Assembly: GCF_022524345.1 (NCBI RefSeq)
Contig: NZ_JAKWJU010000002.1
Coordinates: 558,001 to 622,000 of the forward strand
DNA: 64,000 bases
Source: Streptomyces marispadix
GTDB lineage: Bacteria; Actinomycetota; Actinomycetes; Streptomycetales; Streptomycetaceae
Reading direction: 5' to 3'
The first letter of the stretch is position 1; each line of letters begins with the position of its first letter. Positions 26,852 through 53,617 of the stretch are shown here, one piece after another. The notes under the pieces are model-generated. The model ran no database searches and was not told the origin of the DNA. It saw only the letters and a program-made list of their open reading frames with translations. The position numbers were made by a program, and so were the translations under genes.

Positions 26852-28414
26852 TCACATGCGTGCGTGGAGGCGGCGTGCCAGCTCCACCATGCGGGACGCC
26901 TTCTCCCGGGGGGTCGCGTACGACGTCAGATCGGCGAGCGGTGCGAAGCGACGTACCGTGATCGCCTGCGGGGACGCGAATGCGTGCAGGCCCTCCTCGC
27001 CGTGTACACGGCCGTAGCCGGAGTCGCCCGAGCCCCCGAACGGCAGTGACGGAATCGCGGCGAAGCCGAGCACGGACCCCACCGAGACGACACCGGCACG
27101 CAGCTTCGAAGCCGCCTCCTGCCCGGCGCGGGCGGAGCCGGTGAACACGGCGGCGCCGAGGGCGTATGAGGAGGCGTTGGCGCGTTCAACGGCCTCGTCC
27201 AGGTCGCTTACGGAGTTCACCGCGACGAGGGGGCCGAAGGTCTCCTCCCGCATGACGGGCGAGTCCTCCGGCACGTCCGCCAGCACCACGGGGTGGACGT
27301 ACGGCGCACGCACCGACTCCGGCCCGCCGAGCAGCACGCGGGCGCCCGCGTCGGCTGCCTCCTTCAAGTGGTGTTCGATCGTGCCCAGTTGGGAGGGCAG
27401 CGTCATCGGGCCGTAGTGGGCCTCGTGTCCGGCGGCGCGGCCGTCGCCCCCTTCGCTCTCGGCGTCCCCGCCGCTCCCTTCGCCGTCAGGCCCCGGCTGC
27501 GAAGGTCCCGTCACGACCTGCTTCGCCCGCCGCACGATGCGCTCGCACAGCGCCTCGTGCACCGATGCGACCGCGTACACGCGTTCCACGCCCGCGCAGG
27601 TCTGGCCCGCGTTCGACATGGCGCCCCACACGACGGCCTCCGCCGCCCGGTCCAGCCCGGCGTCGTCCAGGTCGCCGCCGACGAGCACCGCGTCCTTGCC
27701 GCCGCCCTCGGCCGTCAGCGGGGTCAGGGTCTCCGCGCAGGCCGCGGCGACCTTGCGGGCGGTGGCCGGTGAACCGGTGAACGCCACCTTGTCCACGGCG
27801 GAGCGTGCCAGCGCCTCCCCGGTGGGGCCCTCGCCGGTCACGGTGCACAGCAGGTCGGTGTGTTCCGGGAGGGTCTCGTTCCAGATGCGCGCGAGCAGGA
27901 CGCCTGTGCCCGGGGTGAGTTCGGACGGTTTGAAGACGACGCCGTTGCCTGCGGCCAGCGCGTAGCCGATGGAGCCCATGGGCGTGTAGACGGGGTAGTT
28001 CCACGGGCCGATCACGCCGACCACTCCGAGCGGCCGATATGCCAGCAGCGCCCGCTGATGCGCCGACAGCAGGCCCGGTGCGACCCGGCGGCGGCCCAGC
28101 ACACGCCGGGCGTGGCGGGCCGCCCAGTCGAGGTGGATGACGGCCAGCAGCACCTCACTGCGCGCGTCGTGGTCCGGCTTGCCGGTCTCGGCCGCGATGA
28201 CTTCGGCGATCTCACCGGTACGGGTGGCCAGCGCGCGTTTGTAGGCGAGCAGCGCCGCCCTGCGTCCCTTCCAGCCCGCCCGCGCCCAGGACTTGGCCGC
28301 CTCCCGGGCGCGGCCCACCGCTGCCGCCACCTCAGCGGGGCCGTCCACCGGGTAGTCGGCGAGCTTTGCCCCGGTGGCGGGAGAGAAGGAGGCGAGACGT
28401 CCGGTGCCGGTCAT
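26852..28414 (-). CDS. Aldehyde dehydrogenase
   Basis: A 520-residue NAD(P)-dependent aldehyde dehydrogenase. It shows VVGVIGPWNYPVYTPMGSIGYA, KPSELTPGTG, the base Glu in LTAEGGGKDAV and the catalytic Cys in NAGQTCAGVERV. EETFGPLVAV and PFGGSGDSGYGR complete the pattern. It resembles succinate-semialdehyde dehydrogenases. A Gly/Glu/Asp-rich insertion lies at about residues 300-325 (PDGEGSGGDAESEGGDG) between conserved strands. The ATG at 28414 follows GAGGAAG. It stands alone, just outside the biosynthetic cluster. Confidence 0.92.
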   Translation of the reverse strand: MTGTGRLASFSPATGAKLADYPVDGPAEVAAAVGRAREAAKSWARAGWKGRRAALLAYKRALATRTGEIAEVIAAETGKPDHDARSEVLLAVIHLDWAARHARRVLGRRRVAPGLLSAHQRALLAYRPLGVVGVIGPWNYPVYTPMGSIGYALAAGNGVVFKPSELTPGTGVLLARIWNETLPEHTDLLCTVTGEGPTGEALARSAVDKVAFTGSPATARKVAAACAETLTPLTAEGGGKDAVLVGGDLDDAGLDRAAEAVVWGAMSNAGQTCAGVERVYAVASVHEALCERIVRRAKQVVTGPSQPGPDGEGSGGDAESEGGDGRAAGHEAHYGPMTLPSQLGTIEHHLKEAADAGARVLLGGPESVRAPYVHPVVLADVPEDSPVMREETFGPLVAVNSVSDLDEAVERANASSYALGAAVFTGSARAGQEAASKLRAGVVSVGSVLGFAAIPSLPFGGSGDSGYGRVHGEEGLHAFASPQAITVRRFAPLADLTSYATPREKASRMVELARRLHARM

Positions 28415-28695
28415 GGGGCTTCCTCGGTGGCAGGGGGTGCGGGCGGTCGGTTGTGCGCCCTTGGGCCCTGCCCGCCGGGAGCTGCGCGGCGGGCGTGACG
28501 GGCCGGGCGGGCCCGGGGGGCACAGCGGCGCAGGCTACCAGCGAGGTGCGTGCGTCAAGTGGCTTCGGCGGTACGTGAGTTGACGGGGTGCCTGCCGGGT
28601 CCCGCACCGAAGCCCCCGAAGCCCCGAAGCCCCGAGGCCGTGAAGCAGACCGTACGGAGAGGGAGGACCTGCGGGGCCGGGCGGGCGAAGTCCCG

Positions 28696-29298
28696 TCAGG
28701 GGCCCGGCCGTTGGGACGTACCCGCCGAAGCCTCGATGGTCTCTGTCTCGTCCTCCTGCGGGACGGGGCATGCGTCCATGGTCGAAAGGCGGCGCAGCGC
28801 GGCCTCCGACAGCAGCAGCACGGAGGCGACGGCGACGAAGGGCTGCAACGGCGCCCAGTAGCTGAGCGCTCCGGAGGTGCCCAGCAGGAGCAGTACGAGC
28901 TTGTTGCACACGGGGCAGCCCACGGCGACGAACGACAGCACGCCGCCCACGGAGCCGAGTCGGCGGCCCGCCTCCGGCACGGGTGTCCCGGGTTCGGGTG
29001 TCCCGGGCTCGCGGGCAGGGGGCGCGGCGGCGTCGGGTCCGGAGGCGTGGGTCTTCGGGTCGCGCATATAGGTGGCCAGCACGACGCCCCCGAGTACGGC
29101 GGTCAGCGCCAGCGTCGGATAGCTCCACCACTGCACCGGCACGGCTCGGGAGAACAGCGGGCTGGGCACCACGGCGGTGGGGAGCCCCACCAGCAGCGCG
29201 GTGCCGACGGCCGCGGCGGCGGCGCCGGTCCAGCGGCGCGGCGACCATCCGCGCAGGGCGAGTGCCGCCCGGCGAGGGGATCTTGTGGCAGAGGGCAT
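28696..29298 (-). CDS. Membrane protein with a CxxC motif, unknown function
   Basis: A 200-residue integral membrane protein with about four hydrophobic helices: one near residues 24-44, one at 55-75, and two from about 115-165. Between the second and third is a Pro/Gly/Glu-rich loop. The third helix begins VAVGCPVCNKLVLLLLG, a CPxC site placed at a membrane face that could bind metal or take part in thiol exchange. The C-terminal tail is acidic and contains another Cys (MDACPVPQ). I do not recognise a named family. It lies upstream of the thioesterase gene on the same strand, 155 bases apart, and may mark the cluster edge. Confidence 0.65.
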   Translation of the reverse strand: MPSATRSPRRAALALRGWSPRRWTGAAAAAVGTALLVGLPTAVVPSPLFSRAVPVQWWSYPTLALTAVLGGVVLATYMRDPKTHASGPDAAAPPAREPGTPEPGTPVPEAGRRLGSVGGVLSFVAVGCPVCNKLVLLLLGTSGALSYWAPLQPFVAVASVLLLSEAALRRLSTMDACPVPQEDETETIEASAGTSQRPGP

Positions 29299-29453
29299 GG
29301 TTGCCGTCTCCGATCGAGGCGTGGGCCGACGTGAAGAGAAGCGCCTTGCACGGTGCCGACGGAATCACATCCGTGCGGGAGGAATCGAGGGCGTCGTCGT
29401 CAACGGCCGGGAAGAGGCGGGCAGTTCGGCTCCACGTCGTCGTCGCGGGGTGT

Positions 29454-30230
29454 TCAGTCCGGTGTGTCCTGCGCGCCGTCGGTGAGGACCTCCGACAAGT
29501 AGCGCAGCATCTCGGGCTGCCGCTCGTGAAGGAAGAAGTGGTCGCCCTCGATCACCTTCAGGCTGAAGCCCGCGCTGGTGTGGCGCCGCCACTGGGCCAC
29601 CGACGACACATCGACCTCTCCGTCCTCGCTGCCCGCGAAGGCCGTGATGGGGCAGCTCAGCGGACGGTCCCCGCTGAAGCGGTAGGTGTCGGCCACCGCG
29701 AGGTCGGCACGGAGTATCGGAATCATCAGCTCCATGAGCGACTCGTCCGCCAGCACAGCCTCGGGGGTGCCGTTGAAGGAGCGCAGCCGTTCGCGGAACA
29801 GCGGCTCGGGCAGGTCGTAGTCGGGAACGGCCGTACGCCGCATATGCGGTGCGCGGAACGCGCCGACGCACAGGTGCACCGGAGGGCGGCCGTGGCGCTG
29901 CTCCATGGTGCGGGCGAGTTCGAAGGCGACGAGCGCCCCGAGACTGTAACCGAACAGCGCATACGGGGAGTTGCGCGCTTCGGCGACTTCGGGAAGCAGA
30001 TCCGCGACCAGCGGTCCGATGCGGTCGTGCGGTGTCTCGCGGAAGCGCCTGCCCCGGCCGGGCGGCTCGACCGGCCGTACGCGGACGTGCGGGGGAAGCG
30101 CACTGTCCCAGTCGGCGTACAGGCGTGCGGAGCCTCCCGCGTAGGGGAAGCAGAACAGTTGCAGGGGTGCGGGGGCGGCGGGGTGGGAAGTGGCCACCGA
30201 ACCCCGTCGCGGATCGGTGTCGTGAACCAT
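29454..30230 (-). CDS. Type II thioesterase (editing) of the NRPS-PKS cluster
   Basis: A 258-residue alpha/beta hydrolase of the type II thioesterase family, which frees carrier proteins from stalled or wrong acyl groups. The N-terminus LQLFCFPYAGGSARLY is typical. The nucleophile Ser is in GYSLGALVAFE (about residue 95), and the catalytic His is in EGDHFFLHE (about 229). It is the distal gene of a leftward series with the acyl-CoA dehydrogenase, whose stop is six bases upstream of its ATG. Since the assembly line ends in a reductase domain and has no integrated thioesterase, this protein is most likely for proofreading, not product release. Confidence 0.92.
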   Translation of the reverse strand: MVHDTDPRRGSVATSHPAAPAPLQLFCFPYAGGSARLYADWDSALPPHVRVRPVEPPGRGRRFRETPHDRIGPLVADLLPEVAEARNSPYALFGYSLGALVAFELARTMEQRHGRPPVHLCVGAFRAPHMRRTAVPDYDLPEPLFRERLRSFNGTPEAVLADESLMELMIPILRADLAVADTYRFSGDRPLSCPITAFAGSEDGEVDVSSVAQWRRHTSAGFSLKVIEGDHFFLHERQPEMLRYLSEVLTDGAQDTPD

Positions 30231-30236
30231 CGCCGC

Positions 30237-31529
30237 TCATTCCTTCCCGAATGCCTGGTCGTTACGGGGGTGTTCGGGACGTGCGTGTCCTGAAGGTCCT
30301 GAAGGTGCGTGTGCTCGACTCGCGTGTTCACCGGTGCCGTCCTGACGTCCGGAGAGCAGCGAAGCGATCGTCTTGAACTGGACGTTGGAGGTGCCCTCGT
30401 AGATCGAGCCGATCTTCGCGTCGCGGTAGAGCTTCTCCACGGGGTGCTCTCCGGCGAACCCGGCGCCGCCGAGGGTCTCCACCGCCTGCGACGCCGCGCG
30501 TTCGGCGACGGCGGAGGCGATGTACTTGGCCATGGACGTCGCCTTGATGCGCTCGGCCTGCGGTGCCCCGCCCTGGAGCAGACGTGCGGTGTTGTACAAC
30601 AGCACGCGGGCCGCCTCCAGTTCGGCGGCCGTACGGGCGAGCGGGAACTGCACCCCCTGGAAGTCGATGATCCTCGTGCCGAACTGCTCCCGCTCCTCCG
30701 CGTGTTGAAGGGCGTGGGTGAGCGCTCCGTCGGCGAGGCCGACGAGTTGGGCGGCGATTCCGAGCTTGCCGATGTCGAGGGTCTCCACCATCAGTACGCC
30801 CCCGTCGCCGGGGCGCCCGATCAGGCTCCCCCGGTCGACGTGGACGTCGTCGAACGTCACCTCGCACGTGGAACTCGCACGAATCCCCATCTTCGGCACC
30901 GGCTCGCCCACCGTGAGGCCGGGAGCGTCCCGGTCGACGAGGAAGGCGCTGAGCGCGGACGCCGATGCCGAGGGGCCTTCCCCGGTGCGGGCGAAGACCA
31001 GGAACAGCCCGGCCTCGGCGGCGCTGGTGATCCAGCGCTTGCGGCCGTTGACGACGAACCCGTCGCCGGTCCGCTCGGCCCGGGTCTCCAGTGCGAAGGC
31101 GTCGCTGCCCGCGTGCTCCTCCGAGATCGCGTACGCGCCGACCTGGCCGCCCGCGAGCCGCGGCAGATGGCGCCGCTTCTGGTCGCCGCTGCCGTGCCGG
31201 AGGAGGGCGCTGACGACCAGGGCGTTCTGCACGTCGACGAAGACGGCGGCGGAGGGGTCGTGCCGGGCGATCTCCTCGATGGCGAGCACCACTTGGAAGA
31301 GGTCGCCGCCGCTTCCTCCGTAGACCTCGGGGATCTCGATGCCCATCAGGCCCTCGTCGAACAGCTCCTTGACGAGCCCGTCGTCGAGCCGCCCGGCCAC
31401 GTCCATCGCACGGGCGCGGGGCGCCACGGACTCCTGGCCGAAGCGGCGGACCTTCTCACGCCAGGCCCGCGCCTGCTCCGGCAGCGTGGTCAGGGCCGGG
31501 GGGCACTCCCCCGGTGCGGGTGTCGGCAT
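30237..31529 (-). CDS. Acyl-CoA dehydrogenase
   Basis: A 430-residue flavoenzyme of the acyl-CoA dehydrogenase family. It shows GIEIPEVYGGSGGDLFQVVL, the FAD/substrate stretch YAISEEHAGSDAFALET, RKRWITSA, REQFGTRIIDFQGVQFPLA and the catalytic Glu in IYEGTSNVQ (about residue 377). In natural-product clusters such enzymes desaturate carrier-bound or CoA-bound acyl groups, so it may introduce a double bond in a starter acid or an aminoacyl residue. The C-terminal 30 residues are a low-complexity His/Pro/Gly tail. Start ATG 31529 follows GAGAGGA. It probably forms one transcript with the thioesterase. Confidence 0.9.
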   Translation of the reverse strand: MPTPAPGECPPALTTLPEQARAWREKVRRFGQESVAPRARAMDVAGRLDDGLVKELFDEGLMGIEIPEVYGGSGGDLFQVVLAIEEIARHDPSAAVFVDVQNALVVSALLRHGSGDQKRRHLPRLAGGQVGAYAISEEHAGSDAFALETRAERTGDGFVVNGRKRWITSAAEAGLFLVFARTGEGPSASASALSAFLVDRDAPGLTVGEPVPKMGIRASSTCEVTFDDVHVDRGSLIGRPGDGGVLMVETLDIGKLGIAAQLVGLADGALTHALQHAEEREQFGTRIIDFQGVQFPLARTAAELEAARVLLYNTARLLQGGAPQAERIKATSMAKYIASAVAERAASQAVETLGGAGFAGEHPVEKLYRDAKIGSIYEGTSNVQFKTIASLLSGRQDGTGEHASRAHAPSGPSGHARPEHPRNDQAFGKE

Positions 31530-31735
31530 CCGGTGTCCTCTCACGTTCGGCGGGACGGACGGTAGGGCGTAGGGGGTCGGTTGGGACGTACGGAGTCGGT
31601 CGGGGCAGGGCGGCCGGGACGAGTGCCCGGGAGTGGCGCGGCCCGTACGGGCACCGGACAGCAGTCGGCCCGAAAGGGACGCTCACGACGGGCAGTCGAG
31701 GCGCCCGGCGGGCTATCACGAGGGCACGCGCACGG

Positions 31736-32949
31736 TCATCGGCTGCCCGCGGCGTTCACCGCCGACGTGTGGTGCAGCCGGGGCGGCTGCTGAAGGCCGC
31801 GCCACATGGCCTCCTGGGTGCGGTGCGCGAAGAAGGTGGTCATGCGGAGGAAGAGCGGCCTCAGCAGCGGATTGTCGACCTGCGGTGCACCGGCGACCTT
31901 GAAGATCGTGTCCCGCACCCAGCGGACCCGCTCCAGCCGTGCCTGCTCATACGCCCGCAGTGCCGCCACGGGGTCGCCCGGCTCGGCGGCCATCTCGTCG
32001 GCGAGGACCACACCGTCCTCGATGGCCTGGCACGCTCCCTGACCGAGCACGGTCGTCACCGCGTGCGCGGCGTCCCCGAGGAGGGTGACGCGGCCCTTGC
32101 TCCAACGGTCGCGCCACTCCCCGTAGTAGAGGTCGGTGCGCAGCAGCCGCTCCTCGGGGGTGTTCTCGACGAGGCAGCGGGGAGGGCCCTCGAAGCGTCC
32201 GGCCAGTTCCATGACGTGTGCCCGGCGGGTGCCGGGCTCGTCCTCGCCGCCCGCCGGGGCCGGGTGCCCGATGGTCCAGGTCACGCGGCCGTCGGCGATG
32301 TGCCAGGCGCCGCCGTTGACGCCGTGTCGGGTCTGGAACAGGTGGACCGTGCCCTCGGGGACGCCGCAGGCGCTGTCGCTGACGCCCCGGTATGTGGTGA
32401 CGCCGGTGTAGACGGGCTCGGACACGCCGAAGAGTTCGGCGGCGATGCCGGTCACCCCCGACTTCAGCCCGTCCGCGCCGATCAGCACGTCGCCCTCGGC
32501 CTGGGAGCCGTCGTCGAAGCGGACCACGACCCGGTTCTCACCGGAGGAGAAGCCCGTGATGTTGGCGCCGAAGTGGACCTCCACGTCGAGGCTTTCGCAT
32601 CCCTCGGTCAGGACCCGGGCGAGGTCACCGCGGGCGATGGTGACTCCGGGGGTGCTGCCGGGCGCGGTGAAGTCCTGCACGGGGGTGCGGATGACGGACA
32701 CGTCGCGTTCCGTCATCACCCGGCTTCGCTCGATGGGGATGCCGTACTCGAAGAGCTGCTTCTCGACGCCGAGTGCCGCGAGTGCCGTGGTGGCGTTGCT
32801 CCAGATCGTGACGCCGGTGCCGCTGGTCTCGACGCGGAGGCCGCTGCGCCGCTCGTACACGCGTACAGGGAAGCCCTGACGGCCGAGGGCGAGCGCCGCC
32901 GTCAGCCCTCCGATGCCTGCGCCGACGACGAGAACGGTGGGTTTGGCTG

Positions 32950-32953
<4 letters not shown>
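31736..32953 (-). CDS. FAD-dependent monooxygenase (aromatic hydroxylase type)
   Basis: A 405-residue class A flavoprotein monooxygenase. The Rossmann motif VLVVGAGIGGLTAALALG is at the N-terminus, the DG motif is DVLIGADGLKSGV, and the GD motif is VTLLGDAAHAVTTVLGQGACQAIEDG (shown in part, about residue 294). It hydroxylates electron-rich aromatic or enolic substrates with NAD(P)H. Its ATG overlaps the stop of the large NRPS gene (ATGA), so it is translationally coupled to the assembly line. Together with the tryptophan dioxygenase it could act on a kynurenine- or anthranilate-type intermediate, but a peptide substrate is equally possible. Confidence 0.88.
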
Positions 32954-41019
<8,066 letters not shown>

Positions 41020-41020
41020 G

Positions 41021-44000
41021 TCAACTCTCCTTGCTGTTACGGGCCTTGACGCCCGCCGTCCGCCGCGGGCGTGATGTGCGGGGAGTCGCCACCAGCTCCG
41101 GACCGCCGGAGCCGGCCGGGCCCGCCGAAGGCTCCGCGAGCTCCTTCAGCTCCTCTGCGAACTCCGCCAGCACCGGCCGTTCGAAGAGGGTGCGCACCCG
41201 AACGTCCCTGTGCAGGGCGGCTTTGAGCCGGCCGGTCACGCGGGTGGCCAGCAGGGAGTGGCCGCCGAGTTCGAAGAAGTCGTCGTAGGCGCCGACTCGG
41301 TCGACGCCGAGGAGTTCGGCCCAGACGCCGGCGATGCGCTGCTCCAGCTCGTCGCGTGGGGCTACGTACTCCCCCGCCGCCGTACGGCCGGTGCCGGGCG
41401 CGGGAAGGGCCCGCCTGTCGACCTTGCCGTTGGCGGTCAGCGGCAGGGCGTCGAGGAGCACGGCGGCCGAGGGCACCATGTACTCGGGCAGCCCGGCACG
41501 CGCCAGCCGGAGCAGCTCGGCGGTCAACTCCTCGCGGGCCTGCGGCTGTCGGGCCTCCGCGTCCGGTACGACGGCGTAGGCGACGAGCCGTACGTCGCCG
41601 GGGCGGTCCTCGCGTGCCACGACAAGGGCGTCGTGCACCGCGTCGTGGGCCTTCAGCACCTGGGCGATCTCCCCCGGTTCGACGCGGAAGCCGCGGACCT
41701 TGACCTGGTCGTCGACCCGTCCCAGGACCTCCAGTTCGCCGCTGTCGAGCAGCCGCGCCAGGTCGCCCGACCGGTACATACGCTCGCCGCCGCCCGCGAA
41801 CGGGTCGGGCAGGAACCGCTGTTCGGTCAGCTCGGGCAGATTGCGGTAGCCGCGGGCCACGCCGGGCCCGGAGACGTACATCTCCCCCGCAACCCCCTGC
41901 GGCACGGGGCGCAGATGCGGGTCGAGGAGGCGGATGCGCAGGTCGGGCAGCGGACGCCCGATGTTGCTGCGTACGCCCGAGGCCGTGTCCTGCCGGGTCA
42001 CCCGGTGGAATGTGGCGTGCACGGTGACCTCGGTGATGCCGTAGAGATTGACCAGCCGCGGCTCGTCGTCGCCGAAGCGGCCGAACCAGGGGGCCAGCGC
42101 GGGCACGTCCAGATATTCGCCCGCGAACAGCACGTATTTCAGGGGAGGTTGCTTGTCCTCGCTGTCGATGGCGTGCTGCATGTACGGGCGGAACGCGGAC
42201 GGCGTCTGGCTGAAGACCGTCACGCCCTCGTCGGCGAGCAGGGCGTGCAGCGCGTCGGGGGCGCGCACCGTCTCGCGTGGAACGACCACGAGGCGTGCCC
42301 CCGTTGCGAAGGCGCCCCACATCTCGTAGACCGACACGTCGAAGGCATAGGAGTGGCACAGGCTCCATACGTCCCCGGCGTCGAGGTCCATGAGCCGTTC
42401 CGCGCCGCGCACCAGGCGGACGACGTTGGAGTGCGGCAGCTCCACTCCCTTCGGGCGGCCAGTGGACCCCGAGGTGTAGATGACATACGCGAGGTCGGAG
42501 GGCTCGGTGCCCGGCGCGGGCGCCGTGGTCCCGTGTGCACCTATCGCCTCCGCGTCGGCGTCCAGGTCGACGGTCCGGCCGTCGAAGCGGGGTGCGCGGT
42601 CCGCGGCGGCCCCGTGGGTGACCAGCAGTGAGGCGCCCGCGTCGGCGAGTACGTAGGCCATGCGCTCACGGGGCTGGGCCAGGTCGAGCGGCACGTACGC
42701 CGCGCCGCTCTTGAGCACGCCGAGGACGCCCACGACCAAGTCGGCGGTGCGCTCCAGGCACAGGCCGATCCGCTCCTCCGGTCCGGCGCCCAGCTCGCGC
42801 AGACGGTGCGCGAGCTGATTCGCGCGCTCCTCCAGCTCACGGTAGGTGAGGGTGTCGGTGCCGCTGACGAGGGCGACGGCGTCCGGCGTGCGGGCGGCCT
42901 GGCGGCTGAAGATGTCGTGGAGGCAGACGCCGGAGTCGTCCTCGACCGGCTGCGGTTCGTGTCCGCCGTCCAGCAGCCTGATGCGCTCCTCGGGCGTGTA
43001 CGGCTCGATCTCGCCGAGGGTTCCCTCCGGGTTTCCGGCCATGCCGCCCAGCAGGTTGTCGAAGTGGGTCAGCAGCGTCTCCGCGACGGGCCCGGGGAAG
43101 CGGCGCCGGTCGTGCACCAGGCGGGGCGGCAGCTCCTCCTGGGGGAAGACGACCATGGTCAGCGGGTAGTGGGGCCTGCCGTCGTAGGAGAAGCCGGTGA
43201 TCTCCAGCCCGTGCAGGGCCATTTCGGGCGGCGGGGTGTTCTCGAAGGCGAGGTCGGTCTCGAACAGCGGCTGCCCGCCGGGCAGTTCGGCCCAGCGGGG
43301 GAAGAGGTGCAGGGGGACGTCGGCGTGTTCGCGTGCGGCGGTCATCGCCTCCTGTAGGCGCCGCAGCCACGGCAGCAGCCGCTCGGCGGGGTCGATGCGG
43401 GCCCGTACGGGCGTCGTGGTGATCATCGGGCCGACGATGGTCTCCGCGCCGGGCAGCCCGGTGGGCCGGTGGGTGGAGGTGGCGCCGCTGACGACGTCGT
43501 CGCGGCCGGTGTAGCGGCCCAGCAGCAGCAACCAGGCGCCCTGCACAAGGGTGTTGAGCGTCAGCCGGTTCCCTCGGGCGAGGTCGTCGAGGTCCCGTAC
43601 GAGCGAGCCGAGGGAGCGGTCGGGTACGAAGCTGTGCGTGGGGCCCTGGGGCTCCGGCGCGGGCGGGCCGATCTCCAGCGCGGGGGGCGGCACGTATCCG
43701 GCCAGTTCGCGGCGCCAGAACTCCTCGGCCCCCGCCGTGTCCTGCTGCTTCCACCACGCCACGTAGTCGCGGTAGGAGGAGGCGGGCGCCAGACCGGCAG
43801 GCTCCGCGCGGCAGGCGGCGGCGTACAGCGCGGCGAACTCCTGGAGGACCAGGCCGAACGACCAGCCGTCCATGACGAGATGGGGGAAGCTCCAGAAGAA
43901 GCGGTACTGCTCGTCCTCGAAGCGGATCAGGGCGAGCCTCATCAGCGGGGGCCTGCGCAGATCGAAGCCCAGCCGCCGCTGTTCGGCGCGGAACGCCTCG

Positions 44001-44307
44001 TAGCGCTCCTCCCGTTCGCCGGGTGCCACCGACCGCCAGTCGTGCTCCTCGACGGGTACGTCGACATGGCGGTGCACGGCCTGGAGGGACTTGCCGACCT
44101 CCTCCCAGTGGAAGCCGGTACGCAGGATCGGATGGCGTGCGGCGACGTCCTGCCACGCCTTGCGGAAGGCCGCCGGGTCCAGGTGCCCGCTGAGGGTGAA
44201 GGAGAGCTGTTCCAGGTACACGCCGGAGGAGGGGGCGAAGAGGCTGTGGAAGAGCATCCCTTCCTGGATGGGCGTCAACTCGTAGACGTCCTGGAGGTTT
44301 TCGGGCT

Positions 44308-44311
<4 letters not shown>
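41021..44311 (-). CDS. Single-module NRPS: C-A-T
   Basis: A 1096-residue synthetase module. The C domain starts ELTPIQEGMLFHSLFAP; its active motif is PHLVMDGW (about residue 144), where the first His of HHxxxDG is Pro but the essential second His and the Asp are present. The A domain has TSGSTGRPKG (about 614) and specificity residues that I read as DVYSLALVHK, which I cannot match to a standard amino acid with confidence. The carrier site is GGHSLLATR (about 1018). There is no epimerase or docking domain in evidence. GTG 44311 overlaps the stop of the upstream PKS-NRPS gene (GTGA), and the downstream NRPS starts one base after its stop, so the three are translated as a unit. Confidence 0.92.
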
Positions 44312-52278
<7,967 letters not shown>

Positions 52279-52816
52279 GCCCGGGCTCCTCCTGTGTGTG
52301 CGGTGACGGCCCGGTGCGCCGGGCCGCCCCTTTCGAGGAGCGGTGAGGGCGTCCCGGGCCGCGGTCGCACGCCGAACGGCGGCCTGGTCGTACGGAAGGC
52401 CGGACGTGATCGGTGCCACGGTCCGGCCACACAGCGAGGATGCAGAGATCGCCGGGATCAGTCGCACCTCGTTCAGAGAGGTCCTTCGTACCGCCGGGAG
52501 GGGCCCCGTCGGACAGCCACAACTGCCGGGGCCGATGGCGTCGCCGGTGCGGCCCCCGGCCCGTGCCCTTCTCCCCGGCCCGATCGGGCACCCCGGCCGG
52601 GCTCCTCGGCGGGGGCTGGTGTCCGTGAGTGAGAGCGCGGCGCCGCGCGGGGCCGTCGCTCACGGGCCCGTGGGCGGCGGGAGGCGGTGCCGTAGAAGGG
52701 TGCGGTGGCAATCCGGGTACGTCGGTCGGCCGCCCAGGAAGCGGATTGCCGTCCATGAGGCCGACTCTCAGTCTGGGGCCCGGAGTTGAGGCGAAATCGC
52801 GAGCTAAGGAGCACCG
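52279..52816. promoter_or_regulatory. Divergent promoter region of the cluster
   Basis: 538 bases separate the leftward assembly-line operon from the rightward tryptophan dioxygenase gene. No coding region is supported. The ribosome sites at both ends are good (AGGAGG at 52288-52293 for the PKS-NRPS; AAGGAG at 52806-52811 for the dioxygenase). I see no strong hexamer pair or palindrome, but this gap is the obvious place for cluster control. Confidence 0.5.
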
Positions 52817-53617
52817 ATGAAAGGCTCGACCGCCGGTTCCGGGACAGCGGGCGTGAACGGCTGCCCTGTGGCGCACCAGCCCTCCGGTGCCGGCGACGCG
52901 GGACCCGGCTACGGCGACCTTCTCCGCCTTGACGAGCTGCTCGCTCTCCCTCCCGGGCCCACGAAGCTCCACGACGAGCATCTGTTCTACGTCGCGCACA
53001 TGGTCTACGAGCTGTGGTTCAAGGTGATCCTCGACGAGCTGGAGTGCGCCCGCGACGGGATGTTCACCGGCGACGTGCCGCGTGCCCTCTACTGTCTCCG
53101 GCGGGTGGCGACGATCGAGCGCGTGATGGTCCAGCAGGTCGAGGTGCTGGAGACCATCAGCCCGGGGAGTTTCGCCAGGCTCAGGCCGTTGCTGTACCAG
53201 GCGAGCGGCATACAGTCCGTGCAGTTCCGGGAGATCGAGTTCCTCTCCGGCCTCAAGGACGAGCGTCATCTGGGGCGCGGCGATCTGCGCCCGGCGGACC
53301 GGGAGTCACTGAGGCGCCGACTCGCCGAACCGACTCTGGGCGACGCCTTCCGTGAACTGCGCCGGAGGCGGGGCGACCCGGACCTGCTGGAGCTGCTACG
53401 CGAGGAGATACCCGACTCCGAACTGCTCTCCGTCGCCGAGGCGTTGACGGACCACGACGAGCAGTTCAGCGTCTGGCGTTCCCGGCACGTGCACATGGTG
53501 GAGCGGATCATCGGCGCGAAGCCCGGCACGGGCGGATCGAGCGGCGTGCACTATCTGCGTTCGACGCTCGACGAGCGCTTCTTCCCCGAGCTGTGGGAGC
53601 TGCGCACCCGCCTTTAG
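52817..53617 (+). CDS. Tryptophan 2,3-dioxygenase
   Basis: A 266-residue haem enzyme that opens the indole ring of L-tryptophan to N-formylkynurenine. The family signatures are clear: KLHDEHLFYVAHMVYELWFK with the distal His, SVQFREIEFLSG, and the proximal region RHVHMVERIIGAKPGTGG followed by SSGVHYLRSTLDERFFPELW. It is somewhat short and lacks part of the N-terminal extension, as do secondary-metabolism versions. ATG 52817 has AAGGAG five bases upstream. No kynurenine formamidase or kynureninase is in the window. Position between the assembly-line genes suggests it supplies a kynurenine-, anthranilate- or quinoline-type building block, as in actinomycin and thiocoraline pathways. Confidence 0.92.
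   Translation: MKGSTAGSGTAGVNGCPVAHQPSGAGDAGPGYGDLLRLDELLALPPGPTKLHDEHLFYVAHMVYELWFKVILDELECARDGMFTGDVPRALYCLRRVATIERVMVQQVEVLETISPGSFARLRPLLYQASGIQSVQFREIEFLSGLKDERHLGRGDLRPADRESLRRRLAEPTLGDAFRELRRRRGDPDLLELLREEIPDSELLSVAEALTDHDEQFSVWRSRHVHMVERIIGAKPGTGGSSGVHYLRSTLDERFFPELWELRTRL

Noticed and set aside
21538..29453. tRNA-Leu as an attachment site for an integrated island carrying the cluster
   Set aside because: No integrase gene and no repeated tRNA 3' end were seen before the cluster, and ordinary chromosomal genes lie between.
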